Positions 8,128-16,311 of a stretch of 64,000 nucleotides of DNA are shown here, piece after piece. The number at the start of each line of letters is the position of its first letter. Position 1 is the stretch's first letter. The position numbers and the translations under genes are program-made. Under the pieces are notes generated by a model. It saw nothing but the letters and a program-made list of their open reading frames with translations, had not been told where the DNA came from and ran no database searches. The DNA lies in contig NZ_ADVG01000004.1 of assembly GCF_000178855.1 (NCBI RefSeq), positions 992,001-1,056,000 of the forward strand, given 5' to 3'. This DNA comes from Ktedonobacter racemifer DSM 44963 (GTDB taxonomy: Bacteria; Chloroflexota; Ktedonobacteria; Ktedonobacterales; Ktedonobacteraceae).

Positions 8128-9217
8128 AGGAAACAGGCGTTCCTTCGTTGGGGCTAGGAAGGGGGCTTCCCTTGCCCTTTGACGACGTGTGCTTTCCTCT
8201 GATCAACCAGGAGCGCCAAGACAGCCAGGTCAAGACTCGACAGGTCTCCACTTTCGCTGCTTGCGTGAGTCGTGTGTTCGTTCTGTATTCGTGCAAGCTG
8301 ATGGTGTTTCGCTTGCGGTCAACTCCGCCGACGGTACAGCGTCCGTATTTCTTGTGCTCGACAAGGGTTCCCCGTTTCACGCCCAATGAGCGGGTTCCCC
8401 CATAGGGCTTGCGCACCCCTCCCTTTGACGCTTGCAAACGATGGAGTTGGCGACGATGCAAGATGGCTGGTACCATGTACCACAGACGGGTGCAGGTGGG
8501 GTGCTCTGCCCCACTGATCGAGGCTGCCAGCACCCAACTATCCACTGCATGCGACTCAAAGGACTGCTTCGATTTGCTCTTCGTCTTTTTGAGGCCATGC
8601 TGCTCTCGAAGCTCCTTCGTCTGCCAGCCCTCACGCAGATGTAGGGTGAGTCCCATCTCTCGCAAGAGTTGGTAGAGATGCTCCTTCCCCACTTGGACAG
8701 GACTAAATGAGCCGTTCCACGTGCCCCCTTTGCCCTTGCGTGTGACCGCCTGCACATCTTCTACCGCCACATCCGTGAATGGAAGGATGGTCCGCAAGTG
8801 CGCAACAATCCTGGCTTTGGCTTCCCATCGACTTCTCGTTGAGGGGGGAATGCGCTGCGTGCGGTTGAGACGGTTGTGAAAGCGCTTGGGCCTGCGCCAC
8901 TTGCGCTGCCGTCTGGCCCTGCGCATAGTGCGCCTGGCCTCAACCGCACCTTTGACATGATCGGGTGCTTCCACCATCAGGTTGATCACGGTGTCTTTGG
9001 TGCCTACCACGCTCACCCCTTCAAACTTCGACCCAGGATCGATGCCTGCGACGAGGGATTGGTTGTCTGGTTCCTGTTCGTAACTCAGTTGGACGTAAAA
9101 CAGACCGAGCTTATTGCGCTTGGGTCGTGCGTTACCGCTTTTGAGCAAGTGGCGTGCTTTCGCCGGTGTGCAAGGCATGAGCGCGATCCCACGTGTATCG
9201 ACAACAGGTATTCGCAT
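8117..9217 (-). CDS. isrB: IsrB, HNH-less RNA-guided nuclease of the IscB/Cas9-ancestor lineage
   Basis: Encodes 366 residues. The PLMP domain opens the protein (MRIPVVDTRGIALMPCTPAK...). RuvC-I AGIDPGSKFEG carries Asp60, an Arg-rich bridge helix spans about 95-116, RuvC-II DVAVEDV carries Glu153, and RuvC-III SHAVDSWVLA carries His223 and Asp226. Only ~70 residues separate RuvC-II from RuvC-III, with no HNH motif. This is the hallmark of IsrB as opposed to IscB (~400-500 residues). IsrB proteins use an omega RNA to nick the non-target DNA strand. All catalytic residues are intact. GGAGAAGGG lies nine bases before the ATG. No TnpA transposase accompanies it, so the element would be mobilised in trans. 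Confidence 0.88.
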   Translation of the reverse strand: MRIPVVDTRGIALMPCTPAKARHLLKSGNARPKRNKLGLFYVQLSYEQEPDNQSLVAGIDPGSKFEGVSVVGTKDTVINLMVEAPDHVKGAVEARRTMRRARRQRKWRRPKRFHNRLNRTQRIPPSTRSRWEAKARIVAHLRTILPFTDVAVEDVQAVTRKGKGGTWNGSFSPVQVGKEHLYQLLREMGLTLHLREGWQTKELREQHGLKKTKSKSKQSFESHAVDSWVLAASISGAEHPTCTRLWYMVPAILHRRQLHRLQASKGGVRKPYGGTRSLGVKRGTLVEHKKYGRCTVGGVDRKRNTISLHEYRTNTRLTQAAKVETCRVLTWLSWRSWLIRGKHTSSKGKGSPLPSPNEGTPVSSPG

Positions 9218-9440
9218 AAGGGATTGCCCTTCTCCTGGTCAAGCCAGGGTGAATATGACCCTTCGTGGTGGCATGAGAGGCGTAGCTACGATTGTATCCG
9301 TAGCATCAGCTTCGGCGTGGCTAGGAGTGGTACGGATTAGGGTGGCGTCCGTGGACATCCTTGTAGCCCCTCACGCTGCTGTCTGTTCCGAAAAACAAAG
9401 CCCACTAGTCCAAGAATTGCTTTGCTCTAGCCGTTTGAGC
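9218..9440 (-). ncRNA. Candidate omega RNA upstream of isrB
   Basis: The ~220 bases 5' of isrB on the minus strand contain no gene. They hold successive hairpins: GCTACG/CGTAGC near 9286..9306, AGGGT/ACCCT near 9250..9270, and CCTGG/CCAGG near 9228..9250. In IscB and IsrB loci the guide RNA is encoded directly upstream of the nuclease, in the same direction, with the guide taken from DNA just beyond the element's left end. Position and folding potential fit; the exact 5' end is not visible. Confidence 0.5.
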
Positions 9441-9616
9441 AAGCCCCCACATTCAATGCTGATTCTTACCCACATCTTTTTGGAGGGGCTTCACAGGCCA
9501 ATCGCTTTTCATGTGTTTGTGAAACACTCAACAGGGGGAGTTAGCCTCCTGTGCTGTTCCACAAAATCTGATTGTAAAATGTGGGTAAAAGACAGACACA
9601 TTCAATGTGGGGGTTC
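9441..9616. mobile_element. MITE-like element with ~36-bp terminal inverted repeats
   Basis: The DNA at 9441..9478 and the complement of about 9579..9616 are near-identical. Both begin AAG..CCCCCACATT and both contain TTACCCACAT. They enclose about 100 bases with no reading frame and an inner hairpin near 9530..9555. This is the form of a miniature inverted-repeat element. It abuts the presumed left end of the IsrB element, so it may be the DNA into which IsrB inserted. No target duplication was recognised. Confidence 0.5.
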
Positions 9617-9795
9617 TTGACAGCGGTGTTCACCTTATAGACAAACGTTGTTACGCACAGTATACCTCAAAATCTGCATTCGCGCCTACAGCACCCCGTC
9701 TGTCTTGCAACTGATCAGCGACAAGATGCGTACTTGTTTTCAGTACACACATTCGTCGCATGTTTGAAGCGGCGCTAGCAGAGAAAGGATATACT

Positions 9796-11529
9796 GTGTC
9801 CGAAAATCCATCGACTGCAACGACCCCTCGCCTGGAAGAGTTCACCACCTTTGTCCACCAGATGCTGAAGGAATGGCAGGTCCAGGGAACAGCTATCGCG
9901 ATTGTCAAAGATGGGCAGGTTATTTTCCAGCAAGGCTTCGGCAAGCGCGATACAAAACATGACCTGGATGTCACACCTCAGACGCTCTTCCCCATTGCCT
10001 CATGTAGCAAGGCCTTCACGACAGCGTCTCTCGCGATCCTGGCCGATGAGGGACGCCTGGATTGGGATACACCGATTCGCACCTACATCCCTACCTTTCG
10101 CCTGGTGGATCCCTTTGCCAGCGAGCGCCTGACGGCTCGCGATCTGGTCTCGCATCGCTCCGGCCTGCCGCGCCATGACCTGGCATGGTATAACTCAACC
10201 GCCAGCCGAAAAGAACTTTTTGAGCGCCTGCCCTATCTGGAACCGACCAAAGACTTTCGTACTCTCTGGCAGTACCAGAACCTGATGTACATGGCCGCAG
10301 GCTACCTGATTGAGCAGATTACCGGCCAGACCTGGGAAGAGTTTGTACGTGTACGCATCTTCGAGCCGCTCGGCATGCGCCAGAGTAATTTCTCTATTGT
10401 GGAGACGAGCGAGCAGGCTGGAAACTTCTCCCATCCTTACAAGGAAAGCAAGGGCGAGGTCAATGAGATGGCTTTCTACGGGGCGCAGGGTGCCATTGGA
10501 CCCGCGGGAGCCATCGTCTCTAATATCGAAGAGCTAAGCAACTGGCTTCAACTACACCTGAACAAGGGGCTTCACAACGACCAGCGCATCCTCTCTGAGA
10601 GTCAGGTAACACAGCTACATTCCCCTCAGATGGTCATCCCGGGCGTGGACAACTATCCCGAACGCCCCTTTGCCAGCTACGCGCTGGGCTGGTTTGTACA
10701 GCCCTATCGTGGCTACCCCATGATCCATCACGGCGGCAATATTGACGGCTTTAGCTCCCTCGTTTCGCTCTTCCCCGGCCAGAATATTGGTATCGCCGTG
10801 CTGACAAATATGAGTGGCTCCCCTGTACCAACTCTCCTGACCTACGCGGCATTTGAGTACCTGGTGGGCCTGGAGAGAGTGGACTGGCACGCGCGCGCGC
10901 AGAAAACTCGTGAAGAATTCAAAGCAGCGGAGCAGCAAGGCCAGGAGCAGGACGCAGGCGAGCGCATACCAGACACTCAACCATCACACCAGCTTGAAGC
11001 GTATGTGGGAACCTATACGCATCCAGGCTATGGCACATTTGAAGTAACTCTGGAAGGCGAAGAGCTATACGCCGAGTTTAACCAGATGAAAGCGCCGCTC
11101 AAGCATTACCATTACGATATCTTCTCCCTGGAGATCGAGCGTTTCGATATCAACCTCAAGGCCTCGTTCCAGGGCAATGTCCGTGGTGATATTGATACCC
11201 TCATCGTTCCGCTAGAGCCCACCGCCAGCGATATCGTCTTCAAACGCAGCATCAACAAGCAGCTCACCGAGAAGAGCTTTTTGGAGCAATTTATCGGTGA
11301 ATATGAGGTACTTGATACAATTATGGTCGTCGTCCTCAAGGGCGAACAGACGCTCCAGGCAACCATTCTCGGTCAACCCGACTACGAGCTCCTACCCTAT
11401 AAAGAGACAGAATTCCACGTCAAAGGTCTATCAGGCATACGCATCAACTTTGTGCAGGATGCTGAAGGCCAGGTCATTGAAGGCAAACTAACACTCCCCT
11501 ATGGCGTCTTCAACGCCAAAAAGAAGTAA
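9796..11529 (+). CDS. CubicO-type serine hydrolase (class C beta-lactamase family) with C-terminal domain
   Basis: Encodes 577 residues if it starts at GTG 9796, which has AAAGGA suitably upstream; an ATG at 9760 adds 12 residues. The catalytic set of the class C/PBP4* family is present: S69-C-S-K72, Y160-Q-N162 and H312-G-G314. The C-terminal ~190 residues after 385 form a beta-rich DUF3471-like region. No signal peptide is seen, so it is probably cytosolic. Family members act as esterases, D-peptidases or lactonases; the substrate is unknown. A very long terminator follows directly. Confidence 0.85.
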   Translation: MSENPSTATTPRLEEFTTFVHQMLKEWQVQGTAIAIVKDGQVIFQQGFGKRDTKHDLDVTPQTLFPIASCSKAFTTASLAILADEGRLDWDTPIRTYIPTFRLVDPFASERLTARDLVSHRSGLPRHDLAWYNSTASRKELFERLPYLEPTKDFRTLWQYQNLMYMAAGYLIEQITGQTWEEFVRVRIFEPLGMRQSNFSIVETSEQAGNFSHPYKESKGEVNEMAFYGAQGAIGPAGAIVSNIEELSNWLQLHLNKGLHNDQRILSESQVTQLHSPQMVIPGVDNYPERPFASYALGWFVQPYRGYPMIHHGGNIDGFSSLVSLFPGQNIGIAVLTNMSGSPVPTLLTYAAFEYLVGLERVDWHARAQKTREEFKAAEQQGQEQDAGERIPDTQPSHQLEAYVGTYTHPGYGTFEVTLEGEELYAEFNQMKAPLKHYHYDIFSLEIERFDINLKASFQGNVRGDIDTLIVPLEPTASDIVFKRSINKQLTEKSFLEQFIGEYEVLDTIMVVVLKGEQTLQATILGQPDYELLPYKETEFHVKGLSGIRINFVQDAEGQVIEGKLTLPYGVFNAKKK

Positions 11530-11606
11530 ATAAAGAGAGAGCGAGTGACGAGGACCCGGGTGGGCGAATTCCCACCCGGGTCCTCGTCACTCGCTCTCTC
11601 TTTATT
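11529..11606. terminator. Very long perfect inverted repeat after the hydrolase gene
   Basis: Arms 11529..11564 and 11571..11606 are perfectly complementary over 36 bp, with a 6-base loop CGAATT. The left arm begins within the stop codon of the hydrolase. It is far longer than a normal intrinsic terminator stem. Confidence 0.85.
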
Positions 11607-11744
11607 GCTACCAGCAATAAAAATTAAGGACTTTAGTCCCTATACAGATGGGCCTACACTGGAATAAAACATAGCGACACAGTGAGCAGGTAGAATCAAC
11701 AATCAAGACTATAAGAAGGTGCGCGTATATAAGGAGTGCCACCA

Positions 11745-14627
11745 ATGGAAACCAGCCCTACTCCGGCTCAACCGCATAACAATCCTACACCTGAGCGCCA
11801 CACAGACCAGGATCCCTTTCTGAGGCGCCTGGATATCGATGCAAACGTTCCTCTGAAAGCCACCCAGCCTGTTCATGCCTTGCGCCAGCTCCCAAAAACG
11901 CTTACTAAAAGAGACCTGCTGGTGTTCTCCTTGCTCACCGTCCTGATGTTTACACCCGTTAGCATAGCAGGCGGTGTAGGGTACGGTGCACTCATCTACT
12001 GGCTCCTGGCCTTCCTTATTGTCCTTCCTATCATCATTATCTCACGCTGGCTTTCGCTACGCGTTGCCAGTTATGGAGGACAGTATCGCTGGATTACGGC
12101 TCTGGGAGGACCACAATGGGGATCAATTACGGGGCTTTTCTTCTGGCTCGCGGGACTCTTCGCCACTATTGCCTCCCTCATAAGTAGTCTGGTAATATTC
12201 CAAATATTTGCTTTACCTCTATTTACTACACCTGTTGAGGAGCTAGAGGGTTTGCTATGCCTCACAGCCATTGTGTTGGGACTCATCTTTATTCCTCTAG
12301 GTAAACTCAAGTATATTCTCGCAGGTATTCTCATCCTCAATATGCTTCAGATTCTTCTCCTGGGGCTGGCAGGCTATCTCTGGGTCCTCAATGGGCATGC
12401 CCCGGCGACAAGTTCAGCTACCATATTGCCAGGACCGCAGCATATGGAATTTTTTAGTATCGCCATTTGGGGTCTGCTGGGAGGCGAAGCTCCATACATC
12501 ATGACGAGCGAGGTGAAAAATCAGCATCCTGATAGAGGCCGCAACGTGGGTAATTTTATCTGGAGGAGCTATGCCATCATCCTCTCGTTCTACCTGTTCT
12601 CAACACTAGGTATTCTCTTATTCTTCGGCCAACAAAACAATCCTGTCCCTATACAAACAGGTATTGCTGCGATTCAAAACACCTTCGGGCTAGCGATAAG
12701 TAAAGTTGTTCTCATTTTCTTTCTTATCGGTACGACCGGAAAGACTGTGCTGTTCATCACGATGTCCTCACGTCTCCTGTTTATGGCCGCCCGCGATGGG
12801 ATGTTACCCGAAAGGCTAACGCGCATCAACCGCCAGGGCATTCCCTATATGAGTTTACTGGTTCAGGTAGGGATAACTGCGGCTTTTGTTCTCTTGATGG
12901 ACCTGCTTCTAACGGGAATATCTGATTTTAATCCAATCAGCACACAGCACGGTCTCCCTTTCTACCTTTTCCTACGTGCTATTACTACAATTATCTGGCT
13001 TTTGGCTGCCATCCAGGTCTTCGCCATGGTCATTCGTTATATTGTGCACTTAAAAAATCGTTCTCGCCATTCACGCTTAGAGGCCCGTATTAGCGGACGT
13101 GAGGGTGCCTGGATTGTAGCTATTTCATGCTTCGGCATTATCACAATGCTGATTGGCATCGTAGAGGTTATTGGCCATTCCTGGGCACCTACAATCTTTT
13201 CACAAATGCGCTGGAATTTTACCGTCGTCACCTTTACCCTCATCGCTATTGTCATTGGTTGGCTCTGTGCCGAGATACCACGGAAACATACTCTGCTGAC
13301 GACACTGCGCAAAGTCAATACACGTGAGCAGGCACTACGCAACCAGCTAGAGGAGGCATATCACGAACAACAGATTCTCGTTGCCCAGCAGCAGGAGCTT
13401 CTCACAGCCGTGGATCAGCTTTATCGTGAAAACGCCCGCGCTGCAGTAACCGATCCCATCACCAACCTGCCAAACCACCGGGCAGTCATCGCATACATTG
13501 ACACAGCTCTACGCGAGGCCAGCGAAACGCGGGAATCCATGGCCCTCCTCTTCGTGGATTTAGACCGCTTCAAGCTGATCAATGACAGCTGGGGGCACCC
13601 GGCAGGCGACGCTGTCCTGCACGAGGTTGGCATACGCCTGCAAGACACCGTTGGCATAACAAACTTTGTGGGTCGCTACGGCGGCGAAGAGTTTGCGGTC
13701 ATACTGCGTCACAGTAATGTCTCTGAGGCCGTTCAGGTCGCTGAAAAAATTCGTCACAAGATCATGGCAAAACCCTTCATCTGGGATATCGACGAGAACG
13801 CAACACCGGTTGAGCTAACCATTACGGCGAGTATCGGTATCTCCATCTATCCCTATCATGGCGAGACACGCGAAGCCTTGCTTGAGCAGGCCGACCGCGC
13901 GATGTACCGCGCCAAGCATAGCGGTCGCAATCGTGTCTGCATTGTCTTCGCAGAAGAGCGCGCCCACCAGATCATTACCGTCTCGGGATTGGGCAGTTTC
14001 TCCTCTGAGGAGATCTGCACGGCACGCGCCCTCCTGGCCGCCATGCAAGCCTATGACAAAGAGACATATGAGCACGCGCAACGCATGGTTAACCTCTCGG
14101 AGGCCGTCGCCCGTCGTTTACGCTGTGGATCGGAGGAAATCCATAACGTGCGCCTCGCCGCCATGTTCCATGATATCGGCAAGGTCGCCGTTCCAGATAG
14201 CATTCTACACAAGCCAGGGCCGCTGAACACAGATGAATGGGAGGTTATTCGACGCCATCCGGACACTGGCAGACAGATCCTCTCACGCGCCGGCGGGACC
14301 TTCGCCATTGTCGCCTATATCATTGGCGCGCATCATGAGCGCTGGGATGGCCAGGGCTACCCCGGTGGCCTGGCCGGCGAGCAGATTCCACTGGCCGCGC
14401 GTATCCTCTCGGTTGTCGACGCCTATGACACCATGATCTCAGGGCGCGTCTACCGCAAACCCATCAGCCATGAAGAGGCTTGCGCGGAACTCAAGTGCTG
14501 CGCGGACTCCCAGTTTGATTCCACAGTCGTCGAAGCCTTTTTACAGGTCCTCCAATTGCCAGACATCACAGCCGAGGCCAGCGAACCCTTTCTCCCCCAA
14601 CACCTGGTCGAAGCCATAACAGAATAG
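11745..14627 (+). CDS. Amino-acid-permease-like membrane domain fused to GGDEF and HD-GYP domains
   Basis: Encodes 960 residues. After a short hydrophilic N-terminus, about twelve hydrophobic helices (roughly 55-500) resemble an APC-superfamily amino-acid/polyamine permease. A coiled coil (about 515-560) leads to a diguanylate cyclase domain with GGEEF at 646-650; the RxxD inhibitory site is not conserved. A c-di-GMP phosphodiesterase HD-GYP domain follows, with FHDIGK (His809-Asp810) and HHERWDGQGYPGG (from 863). All visible catalytic motifs are intact. It should make and/or break cyclic di-GMP, perhaps in response to a ligand bound or carried by the permease domain. I chose ATG 11745, with AAGGAG eight bases upstream, over the in-frame GTG at 11736. 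It is flanked by strong terminators and so is transcribed alone. Confidence 0.9.
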   Translation: METSPTPAQPHNNPTPERHTDQDPFLRRLDIDANVPLKATQPVHALRQLPKTLTKRDLLVFSLLTVLMFTPVSIAGGVGYGALIYWLLAFLIVLPIIIISRWLSLRVASYGGQYRWITALGGPQWGSITGLFFWLAGLFATIASLISSLVIFQIFALPLFTTPVEELEGLLCLTAIVLGLIFIPLGKLKYILAGILILNMLQILLLGLAGYLWVLNGHAPATSSATILPGPQHMEFFSIAIWGLLGGEAPYIMTSEVKNQHPDRGRNVGNFIWRSYAIILSFYLFSTLGILLFFGQQNNPVPIQTGIAAIQNTFGLAISKVVLIFFLIGTTGKTVLFITMSSRLLFMAARDGMLPERLTRINRQGIPYMSLLVQVGITAAFVLLMDLLLTGISDFNPISTQHGLPFYLFLRAITTIIWLLAAIQVFAMVIRYIVHLKNRSRHSRLEARISGREGAWIVAISCFGIITMLIGIVEVIGHSWAPTIFSQMRWNFTVVTFTLIAIVIGWLCAEIPRKHTLLTTLRKVNTREQALRNQLEEAYHEQQILVAQQQELLTAVDQLYRENARAAVTDPITNLPNHRAVIAYIDTALREASETRESMALLFVDLDRFKLINDSWGHPAGDAVLHEVGIRLQDTVGITNFVGRYGGEEFAVILRHSNVSEAVQVAEKIRHKIMAKPFIWDIDENATPVELTITASIGISIYPYHGETREALLEQADRAMYRAKHSGRNRVCIVFAEERAHQIITVSGLGSFSSEEICTARALLAAMQAYDKETYEHAQRMVNLSEAVARRLRCGSEEIHNVRLAAMFHDIGKVAVPDSILHKPGPLNTDEWEVIRRHPDTGRQILSRAGGTFAIVAYIIGAHHERWDGQGYPGGLAGEQIPLAARILSVVDAYDTMISGRVYRKPISHEEACAELKCCADSQFDSTVVEAFLQVLQLPDITAEASEPFLPQHLVEAITE

Positions 14628-14631
14628 TAAG

Positions 14632-14700
14632 TCAGGGTATGGAATGAGGATGTGGTTGACGGGCGAAGCTCGTCAACCACATCCTCATTCCATACCCTGA
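14632..14700. terminator. Long perfect inverted repeat between convergent genes
   Basis: Arms 14632..14661 and 14671..14700 pair perfectly over 30 bp with a 9-base loop. It lies between the GGDEF/HD-GYP fusion gene (plus) and the FAD monooxygenase gene (minus), whose stop is 20 bases further on. Confidence 0.85.
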
Positions 14701-14719
14701 GCGCCGCAGGCGCGAAAGG

Positions 14720-15940
14720 TCAGGCTTTGATGTGCACAGGGCGCAAACCAAATAACAGGACGCGCATAGGAATATCGCGCAAGAAGGGAATGCTAAAGAA
14801 GACGCGCATCATCAGCGGAAGGCTGAGTGGCGTCCCCTCCTTCTCCAGGGGCTTCACCAGGCGCTTTTGCAACTTCTGCTGGTGATTTTGAATCAGCTTG
14901 ACCGATAGCATGCGAGCACGCTGAATCTGCTCCATATCCGCTAGCTGCACATCCTTAGCTTTCAGCTTATCACCCAGGATATTCGAGGCGGTCACCGCAT
15001 CCTGGACCGCGAGATTGATGCCCGCGCCTGCAATGGGAGACATGGCATGCGCGGAATCTCCAATCAGCAGCACGCCCGGCGCATACCAGCGCTTGAGGCA
15101 ATAAGTCTGGATAGAGAAGACCGAGACCTGCTTCCAATCCTTAATCTCATTGACGCGCTCTTCAAACAGTGGCTCGATACTGGCAATCGAGCGACGCAAC
15201 GCCTCCAGACCCCGCTCATGCACACGAGCATAGCTCCCCTTGGGAATAGGATAGCCAAGCTGCCAGATATCTGGGCGCGGCGAGACCGAGAGAATTCCTT
15301 TATCTGACTGGATGACCGTCGCCAGCTCAGGATCGGATGGTTTGCGCGAGAGGCGCGTCCAGAGAATATCCATAGTGGGTTCCGCGAACTGAGGCTCCAG
15401 GCCCGCCATCTTGCGTACACGTGAGAAACGACCATCCGCGCCGACAACCAGTTGCGCCTGTATCTCACCACGTCCACTCTGACCACGATAACGCACCCCA
15501 CATACCTTGCCATTCTCCAGCAACAGGCCATCAACCTGGGCGCCCATCAAGACCTGGAAGTGCGGATACTGCTTGGCCTCCTCTATCAGCATCGAGATAA
15601 AGTTAGGCTGAGGCAGAATCGTCGCATGCGGAAAGCGAACCCGCAGGCGCGAATAATCTGCTAGAGAGATTACCCCCTTCGGCGTCTGCATACTCAGCTT
15701 TGAAATCTTGGTATGCGGAATCTTCATCAGTTTCTCAATCAAGCCAAGCTCATACACCACATCCAGGACCGAGGGAAATACGGTATCGCCACGAAAATCC
15801 CGGTCAAAATCCATATGCGATTCAAGCAACATAACAGGAATATTCTGCCGAGCCAGCAGCAAACCAAGCATAGCACCGGCAGGCCCCCCACCAACAATAC
15901 AACATGATGTCTGTGAGACCGAAACAGACGTATCTAACAT
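14720..15940 (-). CDS. FAD-dependent monooxygenase (PHBH/UbiH-type)
   Basis: Encodes 406 residues. The Rossmann motif CCIVGGGPAGAMLGLLLARQ is at the N-terminus, the conserved ARDGRFS-like VVGADGRFS is mid-protein, and the second FAD motif LLIGDSAHAMSPIAGAGINL lies near residue 290. It resembles aromatic hydroxylases and geranylgeranyl-reductase-like flavoproteins. It is a clear paralogue of the monooxygenase at 22860..24158 (same FRGDT, QYPHFQ and GDxAHxMSPI motifs). Seven kb away from the polyketide cluster, it could serve the same pathway or be a separate gene. Confidence 0.88.
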   Translation of the reverse strand: MLDTSVSVSQTSCCIVGGGPAGAMLGLLLARQNIPVMLLESHMDFDRDFRGDTVFPSVLDVVYELGLIEKLMKIPHTKISKLSMQTPKGVISLADYSRLRVRFPHATILPQPNFISMLIEEAKQYPHFQVLMGAQVDGLLLENGKVCGVRYRGQSGRGEIQAQLVVGADGRFSRVRKMAGLEPQFAEPTMDILWTRLSRKPSDPELATVIQSDKGILSVSPRPDIWQLGYPIPKGSYARVHERGLEALRRSIASIEPLFEERVNEIKDWKQVSVFSIQTYCLKRWYAPGVLLIGDSAHAMSPIAGAGINLAVQDAVTASNILGDKLKAKDVQLADMEQIQRARMLSVKLIQNHQQKLQKRLVKPLEKEGTPLSLPLMMRVFFSIPFLRDIPMRVLLFGLRPVHIKA

Positions 15941-16066
15941 ATCTCTACTTTACCTCTCTCGTGCCTATTCCTAAATGATGAAGCATAACAGTCAAGCATG
16001 GTACGATACTACTGGATAATTACTATACTTAAGCCCATCATACGCCCATACTTGAAAAGCACTTTA

Positions 16067-16133
16067 TCTATAAAGAGAGGGAGGTGATGAGGACAGTCTC
16101 AGGCTGTCCTCATCACCTCCCTCTCTTTATAGA
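16067..16133. terminator. Long perfect inverted repeat upstream of the monooxygenase gene
   Basis: Arms 16067..16096 and 16104..16133 pair perfectly over 30 bp with a 7-base loop. It lies between two minus-strand genes, downstream of the histidine kinase (stop at 16312) and upstream of the monooxygenase start, so it should insulate them. Confidence 0.8.
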
Positions 16134-16311
16134 ATAGATAAAATTAAACACATCTTTTCTGGGCAGGGGATATAGTAACAACAGGAGCGGAAACGAAACG
16201 CTCCTATAGATAGAGGCGTAATCCAACATCGAGACAACGTATCCGTATCTTGCTTGCTTACCACTTTGGGGCAGATGCAGCGCACCGGCCGGGCATAACT
16301 CCTATGCTCGT

